Source: Acanthaster planci
Lineage: Eukaryota; Echinodermata; Asteroidea; Valvatida; Acanthasteridae
Assembly: GCF_001949145.1 (NCBI RefSeq)
Contig: NW_019091390.1
Coordinates: forward strand, 1,004,237-1,064,647
Reading direction: 5' to 3'
DNA length: 60,411 nt
A model generated the notes under the pieces. That model did not search any database, was not told the origin of the DNA, and was given only the letters and a program-made list of their open reading frames with translations. Shown here piece after piece: positions 1 through 13,800 of this stretch; the first letter of the stretch is position 1, and each line of letters starts with the position of its first letter. The translations under genes and the position numbers were made by a program.

Positions 1-661
1 AATTGACTCCATGGCCCGGGCCTCTCTTGCCGGCACATTGTGACTGGCAACAACTGTCAAGTATGATTCAGCCACTGCCCCCAAGATGAACCCAGTAGTC
101 ATTCTAAGCCTACACCAGACACCTACTGTGGTATGGCCACCAGGTCACTCACCCTGACTACGACAACACACCAGCAGAGCCTTTTCTTTTCTGGTGGGGG
201 GGGGGACCATCCCGAATTGTGGCCTATTTACAGTGGGTAACAATAAACAGGCCACATATGAACTTTGTAACCTACAAGCACTAGTGATAACGAAACAACG
301 CTCTCCCATAAAGGTAGTAGTATAGTACATGGCTTTTCTTTATGGCAGTGGTGACCGAACTGTTGTAAAAGAGTTGAGTGCAGTTCCGCAACTGTTGAAA
401 GGGCAAAGGAGGGAAAAAAGTGTCTCTTTTGTGCCGCACGCCTACACTTTATCATGAAGTGTCAGGTGGGGAAAGCTGTAGGAGGGGCAGTGGGGGGGAG
501 ATTTGATGAGAATGGGGGTCTGCCCGATGCCAACAACAAAGCCAGTTTCACAGGCGGTTGGGTGCATTGTGCAGGAGCAGTCAGGTGAAACCTTTTCACT
601 TGGAGGGTTGTATTGATCAGCCTGTGTGTGGTGCACAGGCAGAAAGAGAAAGCATGCGGGG

Positions 662-662
<1 letters not shown>

Positions 663-691
<29 letters not shown>
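663..691. repeat. (CT)n microsatellite
   Basis: An uninterrupted run of CT dinucleotides about 29 bases long. It is a simple repeat with no sign of coding use, though a short ORF reads through it as a Ser-Leu run. Confidence 0.95.
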
Positions 692-693
<2 letters not shown>

Positions 694-1493
694 AGCCTAC
701 TGGGTATACAATGACGACAGTCCTTGTCACTGGAGTTCCCTCGCGGCAGAGAGCGGGGAGGAGAAAAAGGGCAGCACAGCGTTCCAGATGGAATAGTCAC
801 ACACCCTGGTCGATCTCCACCATCTTTTCTGTCCTGCCCTCCCCTCAATCCTCCTAGTGCTCCGGTACCATACCCAAAATTGTCTTCACACTCTCAAGGC
901 CAGTACATTATCTCTGACAAATGAGGAAAAAAAAATTCCAACTGATCAGACCAGTCTGTGTTCCAACAGCGACTATGGCTGTAGTCCATTATCAGCATCC
1001 AATCTATGGAGCAGTCTTTGCCAAGTTATATTATACCAAGGTACTGTAGTGTCTTCGTGTCAAAAACATGCCAGACAAGTGCAATGGAAGGACAATCAAG
1101 ACCTGGGGAATATGAGTTGGGTTTTAAAAATGTGGGGGAAGGGAGGTAGACACAAGGACAGGCAACTGTAACAAACCAGATTGAGGAGTTCATGAAGGAA
1201 TGATCCAGCCCAGAACTGCCACAGCTTTTATTCCTGTCTGTGGTAGAGCGACCAACTGACAGAAAGGGACAAATCCATCGCACCCCCAGGGAGTAGCAAA
1301 ACAGGCAGCCAGCCCTAGAATATACAGGGGGTTGCCTCCTGGCACTGGCTGGCCTCCAAGATGTGATGTATCACATTGGCACTTGCAAAGGATTCTGGGA
1401 ATCTGATCATCTCGACTGTCCCTGCTGAGGTAAATTGGCAACGGTTGAGAAGCCCTTACGGTCAGTGGATGTTATGTATGCATGCATCAGACT

Positions 1494-1514
1494 AGAGAGA
1501 GAGAGAGAGAGAGA
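1494..1514. repeat. (GA)n microsatellite
   Basis: About 21 bases of alternating AG/GA, immediately followed by purine-rich DNA. It is the mirror composition of the CT tract 0.8 kb upstream. Confidence 0.9.
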
Positions 1515-3103
1515 CGGAGAGCCAAGTGGGGAGGGGAGGATATATGCAAACTACAATCCTGTCTTGGAGGGAGACAGGGGTGCATAACAACGCCGGCGAC
1601 CGATTCCCGAGCACCGAAATTAACTCAAATGTATCTCTCTGAGCCTAGGCCAATGGGAGCCCTCGGTGAGCCACAGCGTTTCCTCACTGGTGATTAGCGC
1701 AAACTGCAAATCACATTACGCCGGGGCCTGTGCAGACACTGTCGCTCAAGGACTGAGCAGGGGGGGGGAGATAAACAGAATTACAAATCATTGCTTTAAG
1801 TGAATTACACTGCAGTAATGAGGCATTATGGGTTGGTTCTGTTGCCATGGCAGTGCCATTCACTGCCCCCTCCCTTCCTGGGATGTCTTCTTATCAGCAA
1901 CACCAAGGAAATCTCCATCTGGGACTCAATCCAAGCTTCAGATATATATGCATTTTGTTCTGTTATTTCCAACATTTCTTGTCACTGTGTCATCATTCAT
2001 TTATGGAGTACAATGTAAGATTTCAGGCTAAGAGAATCTGTAATGCTGCAATTTTTTCATGTACATATTTCACGATATCGCCGCTGCCCTGTTTCAATTC
2101 TGGCATTTGTACCTTGCGATGATGCAACTTTGGCTCTGTCCCAATTCCCACTCCAAATTTCCACTTCTGCTGACACTTGTGTATGCACAATCTAGAATCT
2201 GAATGTGACAGGTGTAGGCCTTCAGTGAATATGTATTGCGTATAAATTCAGAAACAAGGACAAAAACCTCCGCTGGTTTGGCTGTTGAAGTATACAAGCC
2301 TACAAGGTGTCTTGTAAATCTGGCAATCATAGTCCCCGGTAGGAACATTTGGCACAACTTTATGTCAGGGATACAAAAACCTGTCTTTGGTGACACCATA
2401 CTGGTTTCTGTGGTAATAGTTTAACAATGCGAATTAAACTCTGTGTATCATATTCACGTACACTTCTTGCTATTCCAAAACACACATGCACATGTAGCGA
2501 TGAAATCAGTTTCCGTAAGAAGTACGTTATTACACAGTACACATGTAAACAAAGACTCAATTGAATTAAAGTTTCATTCAAAGATCTACCAAGTTTCAAT
2601 ATACAATTGGTTTTATTTGTTTTCATCTTTGTATTGATAGTTTGGAGAAATGTCTCAGGCAGAGAATTATCCATTATACTTTCTATATACTTTCTCCGAT
2701 TTAAGACACGCATGAATCTGCATGTCATCAGCCACACACTGTCTGCATGTGTGGTTCAATGCAAGATTTTATCCCCCTACCAATCCTGCCATGGAGACAT
2801 CTTTCTTTTTCTTTACCCACTCAACTCTGCTATCTCGAGTTACTTCCACAATTGCTTTTGCCGACCCAATGCATAAGCCTGCGTGTGGCTAACCTTGGGT
2901 CAGGCTTGCTTCAATCTACCGTAGTCAGAATCTCCATGCATGTCCCTCATCACTGCAGGCACAGGGGGCCCTTCAATGCCTGGCTAGGCAGCGGGCATGC
3001 CTGGCCAGTCTGCGCCTGGTGAGATTTTCTCGCTCCATGAGCACGCTAAAGCTCATTTGAGTCAAGGGAGCTGGTGTGTGCCGGTAGTCGGTTAGTCACT
3101 GGA

Positions 3104-3123
3104 TGTACATGTACATGTACATA
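3104..3123. repeat. TACATG palindromic hexamer repeat
   Basis: A short run of the self-complementary unit TACATG. Shorter versions recur throughout the window, for example near 4360, 10180, 10320, 11800, 12890, 33780, 35225, 35905, 40690 and 43480. The repetition is visible directly; the function, if any, is unknown. Confidence 0.85.
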
Positions 3124-4870
3124 CTGTGTATGACTGCCAATGGCAAGGCCATCGAGAACCAATGGACAGATGATATTCTGCACCGATAAAAGAGAGACAG
3201 AAATGCCTCGCAAGCCAGGGTATTTTTTTGTCACCACCGACGGTTGTCAAAGTATTCAAATGCATCCTTGTGTGAACGAGGGGAATTTCTCTTAGAAAAA
3301 AAAAATGCAGCGTATCAAGGCCCTTGCATTGTTTGTATTGGTACTTTATCCGCATGTGTCAGCTTTTTAGATGGCTTGGAGGTTTAATGTATTATCTGTG
3401 GGCTTCTGAAAGCTTCGGCAGATGAAAATGTAAATCAATATTTTCTCCTCGCATTAACAGAGTTGCACATGTAAAATTTTTCCACATTTTCGTCCCTAAC
3501 AAACATACAGAGACAGGAATGAAGTTTTACAGAGATAAGTCTTAAAATCATCAATCACGTATCATTATGAACACACAACGCAGAAAAAAAATTGCTTTAA
3601 TGACACCATAATTGACAGGTCTATTTTCTTTCCTGAGACAATGCCAATTCCTCTGATGGAGTAGACAGTTGATAACCCCCATTTGGTCCCAGGAATAAGA
3701 TTAAAGAAGTAATTTCCAAATATGCATGCCTACGTGTACACAGTTCAAGTCCTCCAGACATTAATGAGAGCAGGCCATCTGGTTTGCCCGTGCCATTGAT
3801 TGGGCCATCAATAGTACATCATCCGACAGTATGGGCTTGCAAATTTATCCCGTGCCATTCATCCTGCACGGAGCTATTTTGTTCTCTAGTCAAAGTGCAA
3901 ACACACTGATAACAGATCAAATTCTACCCCCTCTCGTTTCAAGAGTTGCAGGCCGCTATCGATGATTCAATAAAAGAAAATGCCTGGTAAGCCACGTCCC
4001 CTTGCGTGCAAACCGCACCGTTCCATGAGTGTGCGAGAGGTCCACATAGGCTTCCTGTGGCCAGTGTCTCAAATGCACTCGGTATTTGTGTTTCTAGCAA
4101 AATCCTCCCCGGGTCAGATTTATCAAATATCCACACAACCTTTAGAATCACTTCACAGCGAGGCAGGCGGCTGAGTTCAGTTACACGTATCTTTGGACGT
4201 GTCGTGCTGGCCTCTTCATGAGACTCAATACACAAGCCATCTCTGGTTTTTGCCATTTGGATGCCACAGTGAAGAGCTCTATAGGAAGGACTGTGAATGA
4301 ATCCATAATAAATGTATACATGGCCCACTGCGAGAGAAGAGAGATTGTGAATCTATTTACATGTACATGTAGTACCCACATAAGAATCGAGGTCGTGGTC
4401 CTCAGAAGGAATACCAATATAATAGCGTCACAGCTAGTGACAAAAGGGACCAATACAGCCACAAGAGTGCACAGTTGATCTCTGCACAATCCTGTGTCTG
4501 GATCCACGCCTTGTTTGATTCTCTTTTGCTGCATTTCTCCTTTGTGCGGACCACACCCGGCTGTACCAAATGCGTAGAGGATATCTCTCATTCCGAGTCA
4601 TGCAGAGTGAGCTTCCACCGACATATGAGCCCTGGTAAGAGATCTCCCTGGAGAGACATTGAATGTCCAAGCTGCTCTGCTGGTCGACTATAACAGAACC
4701 AGCCACACAAACAGCCCTGACAAAACAAAGCCCTAGAAATGCTATATTATCCCTCCGACTTCCCGGCTGACTGTCTCCCTCTCTTTCTCTCTCTATCGTT
4801 CCCGGCAGAATCTCCCGAGAACACTCACCCTCTCCCGACAGCACACCCCTCGCCTCCTCCTCCTGCCTCC

Positions 4871-4884
4871 GTTGCCGGGGCAAC
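4871..4884. promoter_or_regulatory. RFX-type X-box palindrome
   Basis: GTTGCCGGGGCAAC is a perfect inverted repeat of the X-box half-site GTTGCC separated by two bases. This is the canonical recognition arrangement of RFX transcription factors. A near match, GTTGCCATGGCAGT, lies at 1841-1854. The motif sits inside the presumed ZSWIM intron 1 in a C+T-rich stretch, far from any recognised start site, so an enhancer role is only inference. Chance occurrence of a perfect 14-mer palindrome of this kind is low but not negligible in 60 kb. Confidence 0.45.
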
Positions 4885-5474
4885 CTGCTCCAGAAAATAC
4901 TGGAATCCAGATCAGGCTTTACTTAAGTGGTCCTTGTGGCTGGGATGCAGGTCACCTGAGAATGTGACGTGGCACCGGCTTGCTGGAGTTTTTCCAAAGT
5001 CAACTTGATGAATTCCTGGCCGAAGAATGTTCGCTGTCTATGCATAGATTCTGTTATGAGTGGGTGATTTTTGAGGACTGTATTCAGTCCCTTATCTCTA
5101 CTCTCAGAAAAAAAAAATGGAGCCAGCCACAGGTGCGTGTGCAGATACACGAAACAGAGCCATGGCATAAAGATGTGAACACACAACTCAGACGCTCTTG
5201 AAATGAGTATTCAAAATGAATTTGCCATTCATTCTCATTCTTCGCACAGTGAACACATAACATGATCCAGTTTCTGCACTATGGATCACATCTACACGTA
5301 CATGTGCATATCTCCTGTCTTTGTCTGTCTAGTTTCAGTCACTGACCGGGTTCTACATCCTGCATGCAAACACCCTGTCACCCATGTAGATTTTGAGGTT
5401 TCCTGCCTTGGGTAAAACTGATGACGTTGTCCCAGTGCTCTCTCCAGAAAGACTTCACTCACAGTAGAGAACTA

Positions 5475-5931
5475 CAGTGGAAGGTCGCTATACTGAACAC
5501 CGCTATACCGAACATTTGGCTGTACCGCGCATCGTCCTTGGCTCCCACTATTTTGTGCACAAAACCTACTGAACATTACATAGTTGCAAATCAACCGAGA
5601 TTCCCCACAGCATGCATCAGAGATCGATCCTGAGCGGTAGCTTCACGACTTTTAGGATAAACTAAATATCAATTTTGTAACTCAATATTTAATACAAACC
5701 AAAAATAATTAACAGATACATTTCTAGAAACCTCAAAAATGAATGCAACGGCAAAACATCAAGAAAACAGTGAATCATAGTATCACAAGAGGGTGCACTG
5801 CAGTTTACAAGAGAGGGTGCTATTCAACATGGCAACGAAACGTTCGGCAGTTAATTTCGCTATACCGAACGAACGCTGTACCAAACATTTAGCATGGACC
5901 CCGCCATGTTCGTTATAGCAGCGTTCCACTG
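5475..5931. mobile_element. Pogo/Tigger-like MITE, 457 bp, TA target duplication
   Basis: The element begins CAGTGGAAGG and ends as its inverted complement ...GTTCCACTG. The first 24 bases of the two ends match at about 19 positions. TA dinucleotides flank both ends (473-474 in the local count 5473-5474, and 5932-5933), the target duplication expected for Tc1/mariner/pogo elements. CAGTGGAAC-type ends followed by GCTATAACGAAC resemble Tigger/pogo termini. The interior is A+T-rich and has no transposase ORF, so it would be non-autonomous. The motif GCTATACCGAAC occurs near both ends in the same orientation, suggesting a subterminal repeat. Confidence 0.75.
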
Positions 5932-8900
5932 TACAGCACAAATGTATTGACCCGTTTGAGGAGCTTTTGCAGAGTCATATGGTGCCAGTGCGGTAGGTTC
6001 CATCTTCAGAAATTTACAATGATCATTGAAAACAAAACAAAATTGAAAACAAAACATGATTGCTTGGATAATGTTTTGTTTTCAATTTCAAGTATCTCAT
6101 AAAAATAAAAGAATACACATCTCTGCTTCCAAAATAAAGATTCATTCACTCAAGTGATCGCAACAGAATCTCACAGACCCCACCTCTCTTAGACCCCTCT
6201 ATTTTAAATTCCACATTTACATGTAACTCACAAGAGCATTTCAGGAACTTCCTGTTATTAAACTTGATTCATTTCACCCCGCTTATAAATACATGTAGTC
6301 TTCACTTCCCTTCTTGTCCATGCATAAAGACCCCACATAAGTACACCCTAATAGCGATATTGCAATGTGATAATAGTGATAACAGCAGAGGTTTTACAGG
6401 GTTGCAGGAGAAATACATTCTCGGCTTTATGTCGCAGAAGGTCCCCTGTGGATGGCCACTGTAAAGTAACACTTGCATTTTGATTATGTGAATGGGTCAG
6501 GGCATATCTATACCGGTATGCACGACCTCTGTTATTTGTCGAGCACATGTCCACTCCAAAAAAATGTACAACATAGCGCATCAGAGATGCCAAATGACGA
6601 TTCGACTACATAAAAACAAAATTGAAAAATGTCATGCTTCCCTGAAACCACATAGCGTGTCAGATTATAAGGTCAATCGAACGAGTGCCCTCATAAGATT
6701 CTGAGAAGACATGCTACCAAAGAGGGGCTTTCTACATGTTTTGAGTAATTTACATTGACACAAAGCATAATGACTATGACAGAATTTTAACAAGCACTCA
6801 AGTTAACATTTTACAATTTTTAGTCCAATGTGAACATGGATTGTGCTCACAGATGAACTGGTACATGCACAATGTGGGCTAACAGACCAGGCAGACCACC
6901 CTGACAGTTTCACGCTTGACCGGTCCACTCATTAAACCAACAAAAGCCTCCAGAGAAGCCCCCCTGGTCCAAACCTGGACAGGTCACCTCCTCTGTCCAG
7001 CCATTTGTGGGTCCAGCAGAGCATTGCAAAAAGGCACCTTGGTTCTGTGCTACTGGCACCAATGACTACTGACCACACAATGACTGTCACAGCCACTCCA
7101 GTGACTACTGACCGTAAGGTGAGAGGGGGTATAAAAAAGCACTGAGTCATTTCAAAGACATATAAAATACAGCCACAGCATATGAGAGAATTAGACAAAA
7201 TCCACAGCAGGTGTGTGCTGAATAGACATGCAGGGTCTGCATGCCTCCGCACTGCCTGAAGTGTACAGGCACAATACTGTAATCTAGGACCAAGGGTTAC
7301 ACAAACACACCGCAACAGAATTATTCACAAGGTGATTGGGGTTAGACTTTTACTGGGTTTAAGAGCAGGAGAATGGAAGGAAAGGGTGCTGTAGCCTGGG
7401 TCAGTAATGCTGATCAGATCAACAATGGTAAGCCCCTAACGTACTGTACGTTGCACTGACTCTAACACAAACTACTGCTGTTTCTTTTTCCTTTTTTTTA
7501 AGAAACACCAGTTTCTGGGCCACATCTGACATGGGGACAGAGAGTGGTTGAGCTCTCTCATCAATGCCTGAATTATCATGAATGTTACTTATTTTTTTTG
7601 ACAGGGGGGGTGGTGGTGGTTGTTTATTTTTGTCCAAAGTGTGCATAAACCTGAATGAATCGATTTAAAACAATTTGGTGGGAAAATAAAACACAAATCT
7701 GGAAAACATCTTGAGAAATGGCATGCCTGCTGGTCAGATCCATACACAATTTGAAAGAAATGTACAAAGTGCAATTTAAATGCAAAGTTACAGGCATTTA
7801 CAGGACGATTATCTTTATAATATTTTATTTTTTTCAAATTGTTTCAATATGTTGAATGAATTCAACATTATCTGGGGCTCTTAACTCCCTCATCTCAAGC
7901 ACCTGAAAACAAATTTCCCTGAATCCCGCAAACTACACCTATGAAAGGAACCCATAGGGGCCCAACAAAGAAGTCATAACTAAATCTACAGCACTGGCTA
8001 AGGGCTACCTTTCTCAACCTGGCAAAGGTCAACCAAATCTCCGGAGGGACTTTGAAGAAGCTGGAAGTTTAGGCTTTAAAAAGAACCACACGATGTACTG
8101 GCAGACAGTTTTGGTTGATGTAAATGATACTCGTGCACGCGTGAAATTCACACAACGAACAGAACAATATGAGTAAAGGCTTGACCACCAAATGCAGCAA
8201 ACTCCTCCACATCCAAATGATAACTGTGAGCACACAACCAGTACTTTGGGTGATGACAGAACTAGTCTCATAAACATGACAAAAAACACAACTCATCAGG
8301 CTCCTTTCTGCCCAACCCTGTGGTTTAAAAATGAAAGGGGATTAAAATAAATCCTTTTCCTGGCAAGAGAAATGGCTATCACAAAGCTTGGAAGAGTTAT
8401 CTCAAAACCATACCTGTTGATGAGGAGTGCCTTTAATAGAGAGAGAGAAAAAAAACTGTCTGGCCAGCCCAGTCAACTTGACACCTGTCAGGTCAATGTA
8501 CTTTTCAGGCAGGACAGGCCAACGCTCCTAGGCTATAACTGAACACATCCTGGGGACAATGCTGATGGTAGGACTTTGAAACCTACTCCTCCTTATCCTT
8601 GGGACCAGTTTCAGGGTTTTGAAAGGGCCTGGTTTCAATAACAAGCTCAGCATGTGTCCAGGGAATGTACACAAGGGAACACTCCTTCCAAAACTGTGTC
8701 ATTTCTGGAATGTTTTCCCAAATATACTTTCTGTTTCAAACTTACAATGTACCTGCATAAATCATATGGCCTTGAGACGTGATTTATACACAACATGTAC
8801 ATTCCACCTATGGACAGGAACAAATTTTCCCCTGATTTTGTGGATGCCTAATCTCATAACTTTTTATACAGCACTCCCAACACTGTATGACAACATACTC

Positions 8901-10682
8901 TTTGAATCTGATCAAGGATTATTTTCTGTCTTTCTTTTTCTGAATTCGAATTGGGCATACTCTTGAGCTATGTGCCACCAAGGGGGTGCAACCATAGCAC
9001 GACAAACTGCCGCGAATATCTGACATTCTTGAGGCATTTGATATCATCCTCCCTTGCCAATAGGAATAAGGCACTCTGGGTCGACCCAGGCCATGTGATA
9101 ATTTGTGAGTTCCACGGAGCCCCACACTCCCTAGCACAGCCCTAGCCAGGGGATATCCCGATTACTATGTGTCATCAGGAATGCAGGTCTGGGTCCATGA
9201 CTCATGCACACACCCACAGACCCTGCTGCATTCTTCCTCTATAAAAAAAAAAAAGCAAGCTGAGGATGTTTACTCTCTGTCCGCTGGCTGCTACCCCGTG
9301 CATGATATACGCGTGAATTGAAGAAGCCCCTTCCTGTATCACGTAATGGCAGGAGAAACCACAGAAGAAACTTCTTTTTTGGCCTCTTGTCAGCTAGAAG
9401 CTGAGCCCAAATCAATCTACCGTAATTCATTCTCCACTTTTCCCTAATAATAGTATCACAGTTTAAAACCAGGCCAAACTGACCACCTGCCGCTGTGATG
9501 TCAAAATTCTTTTTCCCCCCCTATAGCCAAGGACACAGGAAAAGTGCATCCATCAGAGGCACCTGTACAATATTCTATAATTATCTGTGGCAAGGCAAAC
9601 AAGTATTGTTCAACCCGAATTCAAATGACTTCACATGTTGGTTTACTCAGGGCATAGGGCAGAGTTTGGATAAAAACTTGACAAAAATCCTTGACTTTGC
9701 TCATGACAATTTCTTTGTTTTTCTCAGAATCAGTAAAGCCTGGTGGCATTTTTCCCAAGAAGAAGCATTCTGGAATGCAAGAAATAAGATAAATCAGTAT
9801 TCACAGCAACTGACATCCTCTTCCCTGAAAGGTTCTGTGCTCCATCTCCAACAAAAATTATTTGAAATCGTAGCCGAAGAAACTATGGGCACAATTTGAA
9901 ACATGCACCCAACTGACAAACCGCCAACGAGGAAAATCACACTCCAACCGATTAACAACTTGTTGGAAAGTTCCAAAAGTTCCCATTCTGGGAGCCTCTA
10001 TGCAACAGCTTTTTTCCCCAAGAACGAAAGAGTGACAGTGAGATAACACAAGATATGGAATCCCCCAACACCCAGAGCAGTGGGGGGGGGATGGCTGACA
10101 TAAAGGTATGAGAAAAAAAAATCACAACTGAAACTACTGTCTCGGTAGAATCAAGAAACAGAGACACAACAACTACACATACACGTACATGTACCTCAAA
10201 ACTTAACGACACGAGTCGTAATACGTGTGGCATGAAAGATATGCCAGTCATATACCAACACATATTCCCAATCTCTGGCTAACCCCATGTCTTTGTGCAC
10301 CAAGGGAGCATGGACTTACATGTACGTGTACATTTTATGTATCAGTCGTCTGTGCAACACCTTCTCAACCGACGTGTACATATAAACTAGTATGCTCAGT
10401 TCTATTATTTTCCAAAATGACGGTCCACTGACCTAACATCATCAACAACTCTAGCATGAACACTGTGGTCTTGTGGACTGCATGCAGAATGTGGCTCTAG
10501 GGTTCGGTAAATACCACTTTTCAAGTCAACAAACTTTGCTGCACGAGTATTTTTGGAAAGGGGAAACTAAAAGATAGACAGGCCGCAATCCCATTTCATC
10601 GTACTTTCCTGTTGGTGACCTTCTGGGATGAAAATCCTTCACAACACACACAAAAAAAAGGACGGCTCCTGTCTCATGATGC

Positions 10683-10872
10683 AGCGATCGCTCATCTTAT
10701 CTTGTGAAAATGATTAACTTGGAAGTCTGAGGAACGAAATCGACGCGATGGCCTCTGCGAAGAAATTGCGAAGGCTGGCTATTTATAAGCGCGTAAGGAG
10801 CACACATGCGATAGAGGATACGGGAAATGACTGTTAATTTATAGCTCGGCCTACATCTGCGTGCTCGTGAAC
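10683..10872. other. CpG-dense block inside presumed intron
   Basis: About 15 CpG dinucleotides fall within 190 bases, whereas flanking DNA on both sides is CpG-poor. The block includes GCGATCGC, TCGACGCGATGG and ATAAGCGCGT. A short frame starts at ATGGCCTCTGCGAAG (10748) but closes after about 30 codons and shows no family I know. Candidates are an intronic enhancer, an alternative promoter or first exon, or an unmethylated island. No splice donor of good quality follows the short frame. Confidence 0.35.
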
Positions 10873-13800
10873 AAGGATTTCCCCCTTACTGCTGGCTGAC
10901 AAAAACTGCTGTTGAAGGCTTTCGAGAAATGTACTGGTACACTATTACATGTAGAGTACTTCATTTCTGTGCATGACAAGGAAAATTTTCAGCCTACTCA
11001 TCTAAGAATATATTTGACTGTTTACAAAACATTCTTGAATTTCCACGCTCTAGTTTCAATCAACCCCTTTTTTCAATTTCTCGTTCAAACAATACCTCAG
11101 CCAAGCACGGGTATGATAAACTATTGTGACTGATAAAGCATTTTCATCAAGTACCTGCACAAAGCAGGTTTTTAATTATCAAACTCATGCATATATTTGT
11201 TCATTTTCTTCACGTCATCATGTACTGGCACTGTTCCACCTTGTTCATTCTAATCTCGACCAAGCTGCATTAAGAACATTCTTCTTTGTTTGGCTGTGAG
11301 TTAATTATGGCAATTATTTGCTTGAAGCATGTTTTCAGTGTGCTCAAAGGATTTCAATTCATTAATGGCATACCAAAATGAATTCATTAAGCCACAGCTG
11401 TAGACGTATACTATTTTGTTGTGGTGCTGTGCATGTTTTGTTACATGCGTACATGTGTGCATACCAGTACAGGTGTTCAGAGCCTTATCAAATTAAAAAA
11501 GCCGTTCTTGACTTTTGTAACATCTGGGTTTGTCTTAACCCTTTGTAGAACTTTCCAAAATCCTATAACATCCACCACTGTTCAGGAGCCCATCGGGCAT
11601 TCTTAAGGGCCTTTCAAAAGGTAACAACCCCCATCCACAGCGTAAGTGCTAGGGCTGTCTGTGTACCTTCCTCAATTCTGCAAAATCCTCCCAAACCTTC
11701 TGGTAAGAGGACAGAAGTCGAACACCAAAAACCAAACAAACTACATGTAACAGTCCTCTTCAAATAATAGCATTTGGAAAAAAAGAGCAATGTGCATGTA
11801 CATGTACCTATAACCATCTCTTCAATGCTAGTAGTGCACTTGAATATCAAAGGTTGATGCACTTGTAGTAAAAAAGGCATAAAGCTACCTTTTTGTAAAC
11901 TTCAATAACACATTTTGAATTTAACAAAAATAATAATCACTTGTTTGTTTTTAAATCACAGACGATTGGCAAAACGTTCTTGTATAGACAGTGATCAAGA
12001 CATTTCACCCCGGACAGTCAGCAATGACTACAAGTGGGTGGGGGGGAGGAAGGGGTAGGCAAAATCCTGGAAATGGTTTGAGACATCTCCCCCTCCCACA
12101 AGGGGGCAAATCTGAAGGGAAACAGGCGAAGAGTGCAATGACCCCCGGAGATTCCATTGCAGGTGGCTGTACTAAAAAGAAATCACGATGTGCCTCACAG
12201 TTCGGGGAATTTTCAAATTCATGAGTCACGCCGCATGCACTTGAAATGCTGTTTTTAAATTTAGGGAAAAAAAGGAAAAAAAATTATTATTTAGAGGATT
12301 TCTTTCCTATACTGGATTTCCTATTCTTGATCCTTTGTCTTCAACGAAACTTGGCAGATTTTTGCAGCAAGGCAAAAATGGAAATTCGGTCATGACGTTA
12401 CTGACCTCGTTATGATACTTGTACCTAATTCTTGCCTAAAATGATTTTTTTTAAATCAAAACTGACAGCGGAAATAATAAGGCACCATTACCTTTATTTA
12501 ATTCCACTTTTTTTGAAAACTCTGTTTCTTTTGTAAATTATGAGTAATAATGAGAGGTAACAGCATGAATAAATTGCCGCTTTTGTATGGAAATGCCCAG
12601 GATTAAGGGAAACTTAGTGAAGTTTAGGACCCCTGGATTGTGTTTAGGTTTTAAGATGTTTGCCAATCGCTCCTACATTATACTTCTGACCCCAATGCAA
12701 TCTTCTTTTAATTAAATGTGTAATAATCTAATTTTGAAGAGTTTTGAGTAGATTTCACAGCTGTCATTTGTCATTACTAGCACTGTCCTCCACTGATGGT
12801 CTCAAACTTCCATCATTCAAATTCTTGTACATGTACATATTGGGCGCAGTTTAAGAGCACTGCACTTTATCACATCTGTTTACAAATGTACATGTACTGG
12901 TACTTGGACTGTATCAGCTGAAGATTTGGGAAATGACTAGTCCACACACACCAAAACCCTGATGTCCTTGATGTCCATCAATTAACTTGATACCTGTTAC
13001 ACAGCATCTCGGGAGGCAGATTGCAAAGGAAGCGTTGAATCAATTATTCACAAACTTTTGGGTGCACTTGCAAATTCATGAAAGTATGGTCAGGAACGAT
13101 ACAAGTTCTCAAGGCCACCTACTCGTTGATTTCTCGGGTCCCCTCCCCCATTGCTGAATTTGACTCAGAGTTCGTGACTTGGCACGCAACCCCCTGATTA
13201 AAAGGTAATACCCCAGCAGAAAATAGCTGTATGACTGGGAGAAATGACAGGTAACCTCAGCGCAGTGAGCCATACACCTGATATACATGTACTTGCCGGC
13301 GTTAAACTGAGGAGTACATACCAGTACACTGTATAGCCCACTGTACGTTACTTACGTCTCTGCAAAGATTGAGTGGTGATTGGTCAGCATCATGTTTAGG
13401 CTTGACCCAGTCACTTCCTTTGGGCAGTGGAGGGAAATTAGTGCAACACACGCAATGGAAAGGATTTGCTAAACGACTCACCATTAAAAAAAAAGCCAAT
13501 AAAACATCCTTGATTTCCCATCACGACACTCCCTCATCGTGATCTGGTAGAGGAGTAGATTAGTGTCTTGGTCAGAAGGGATTATTCCTTGGACAGTTTA
13601 CACGGACAAGCAAAATTGCTTCTCATGACTCTGGGAAATAAATTTAGGGGGGAGGGGAAAAATCAAGTAATATCATACGAATGCACAGCATTTTACATGT
13701 AAGTATGGTACATGTTGGTCAAGGTTACAAAAATAAATACCCGGTAAAATAATCACAACTTCACAAATAAACAATGAAATCTCAGAAAATCATCCAGCAC

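Noticed and set aside
4434-4883. Minus-strand ORF of 149 codons rich in Arg/Glu.
   Set aside because: The bias comes from C+T-rich DNA on the plus strand. No similarity is recognised, there is no splice context, and the RFX palindrome and CT runs lie inside it.
9495-9899. Plus-strand ORF of 134 codons.
   Set aside because: A hydrophobic/aromatic mixture typical of A+T-rich random translation, with no family match and no gene context.
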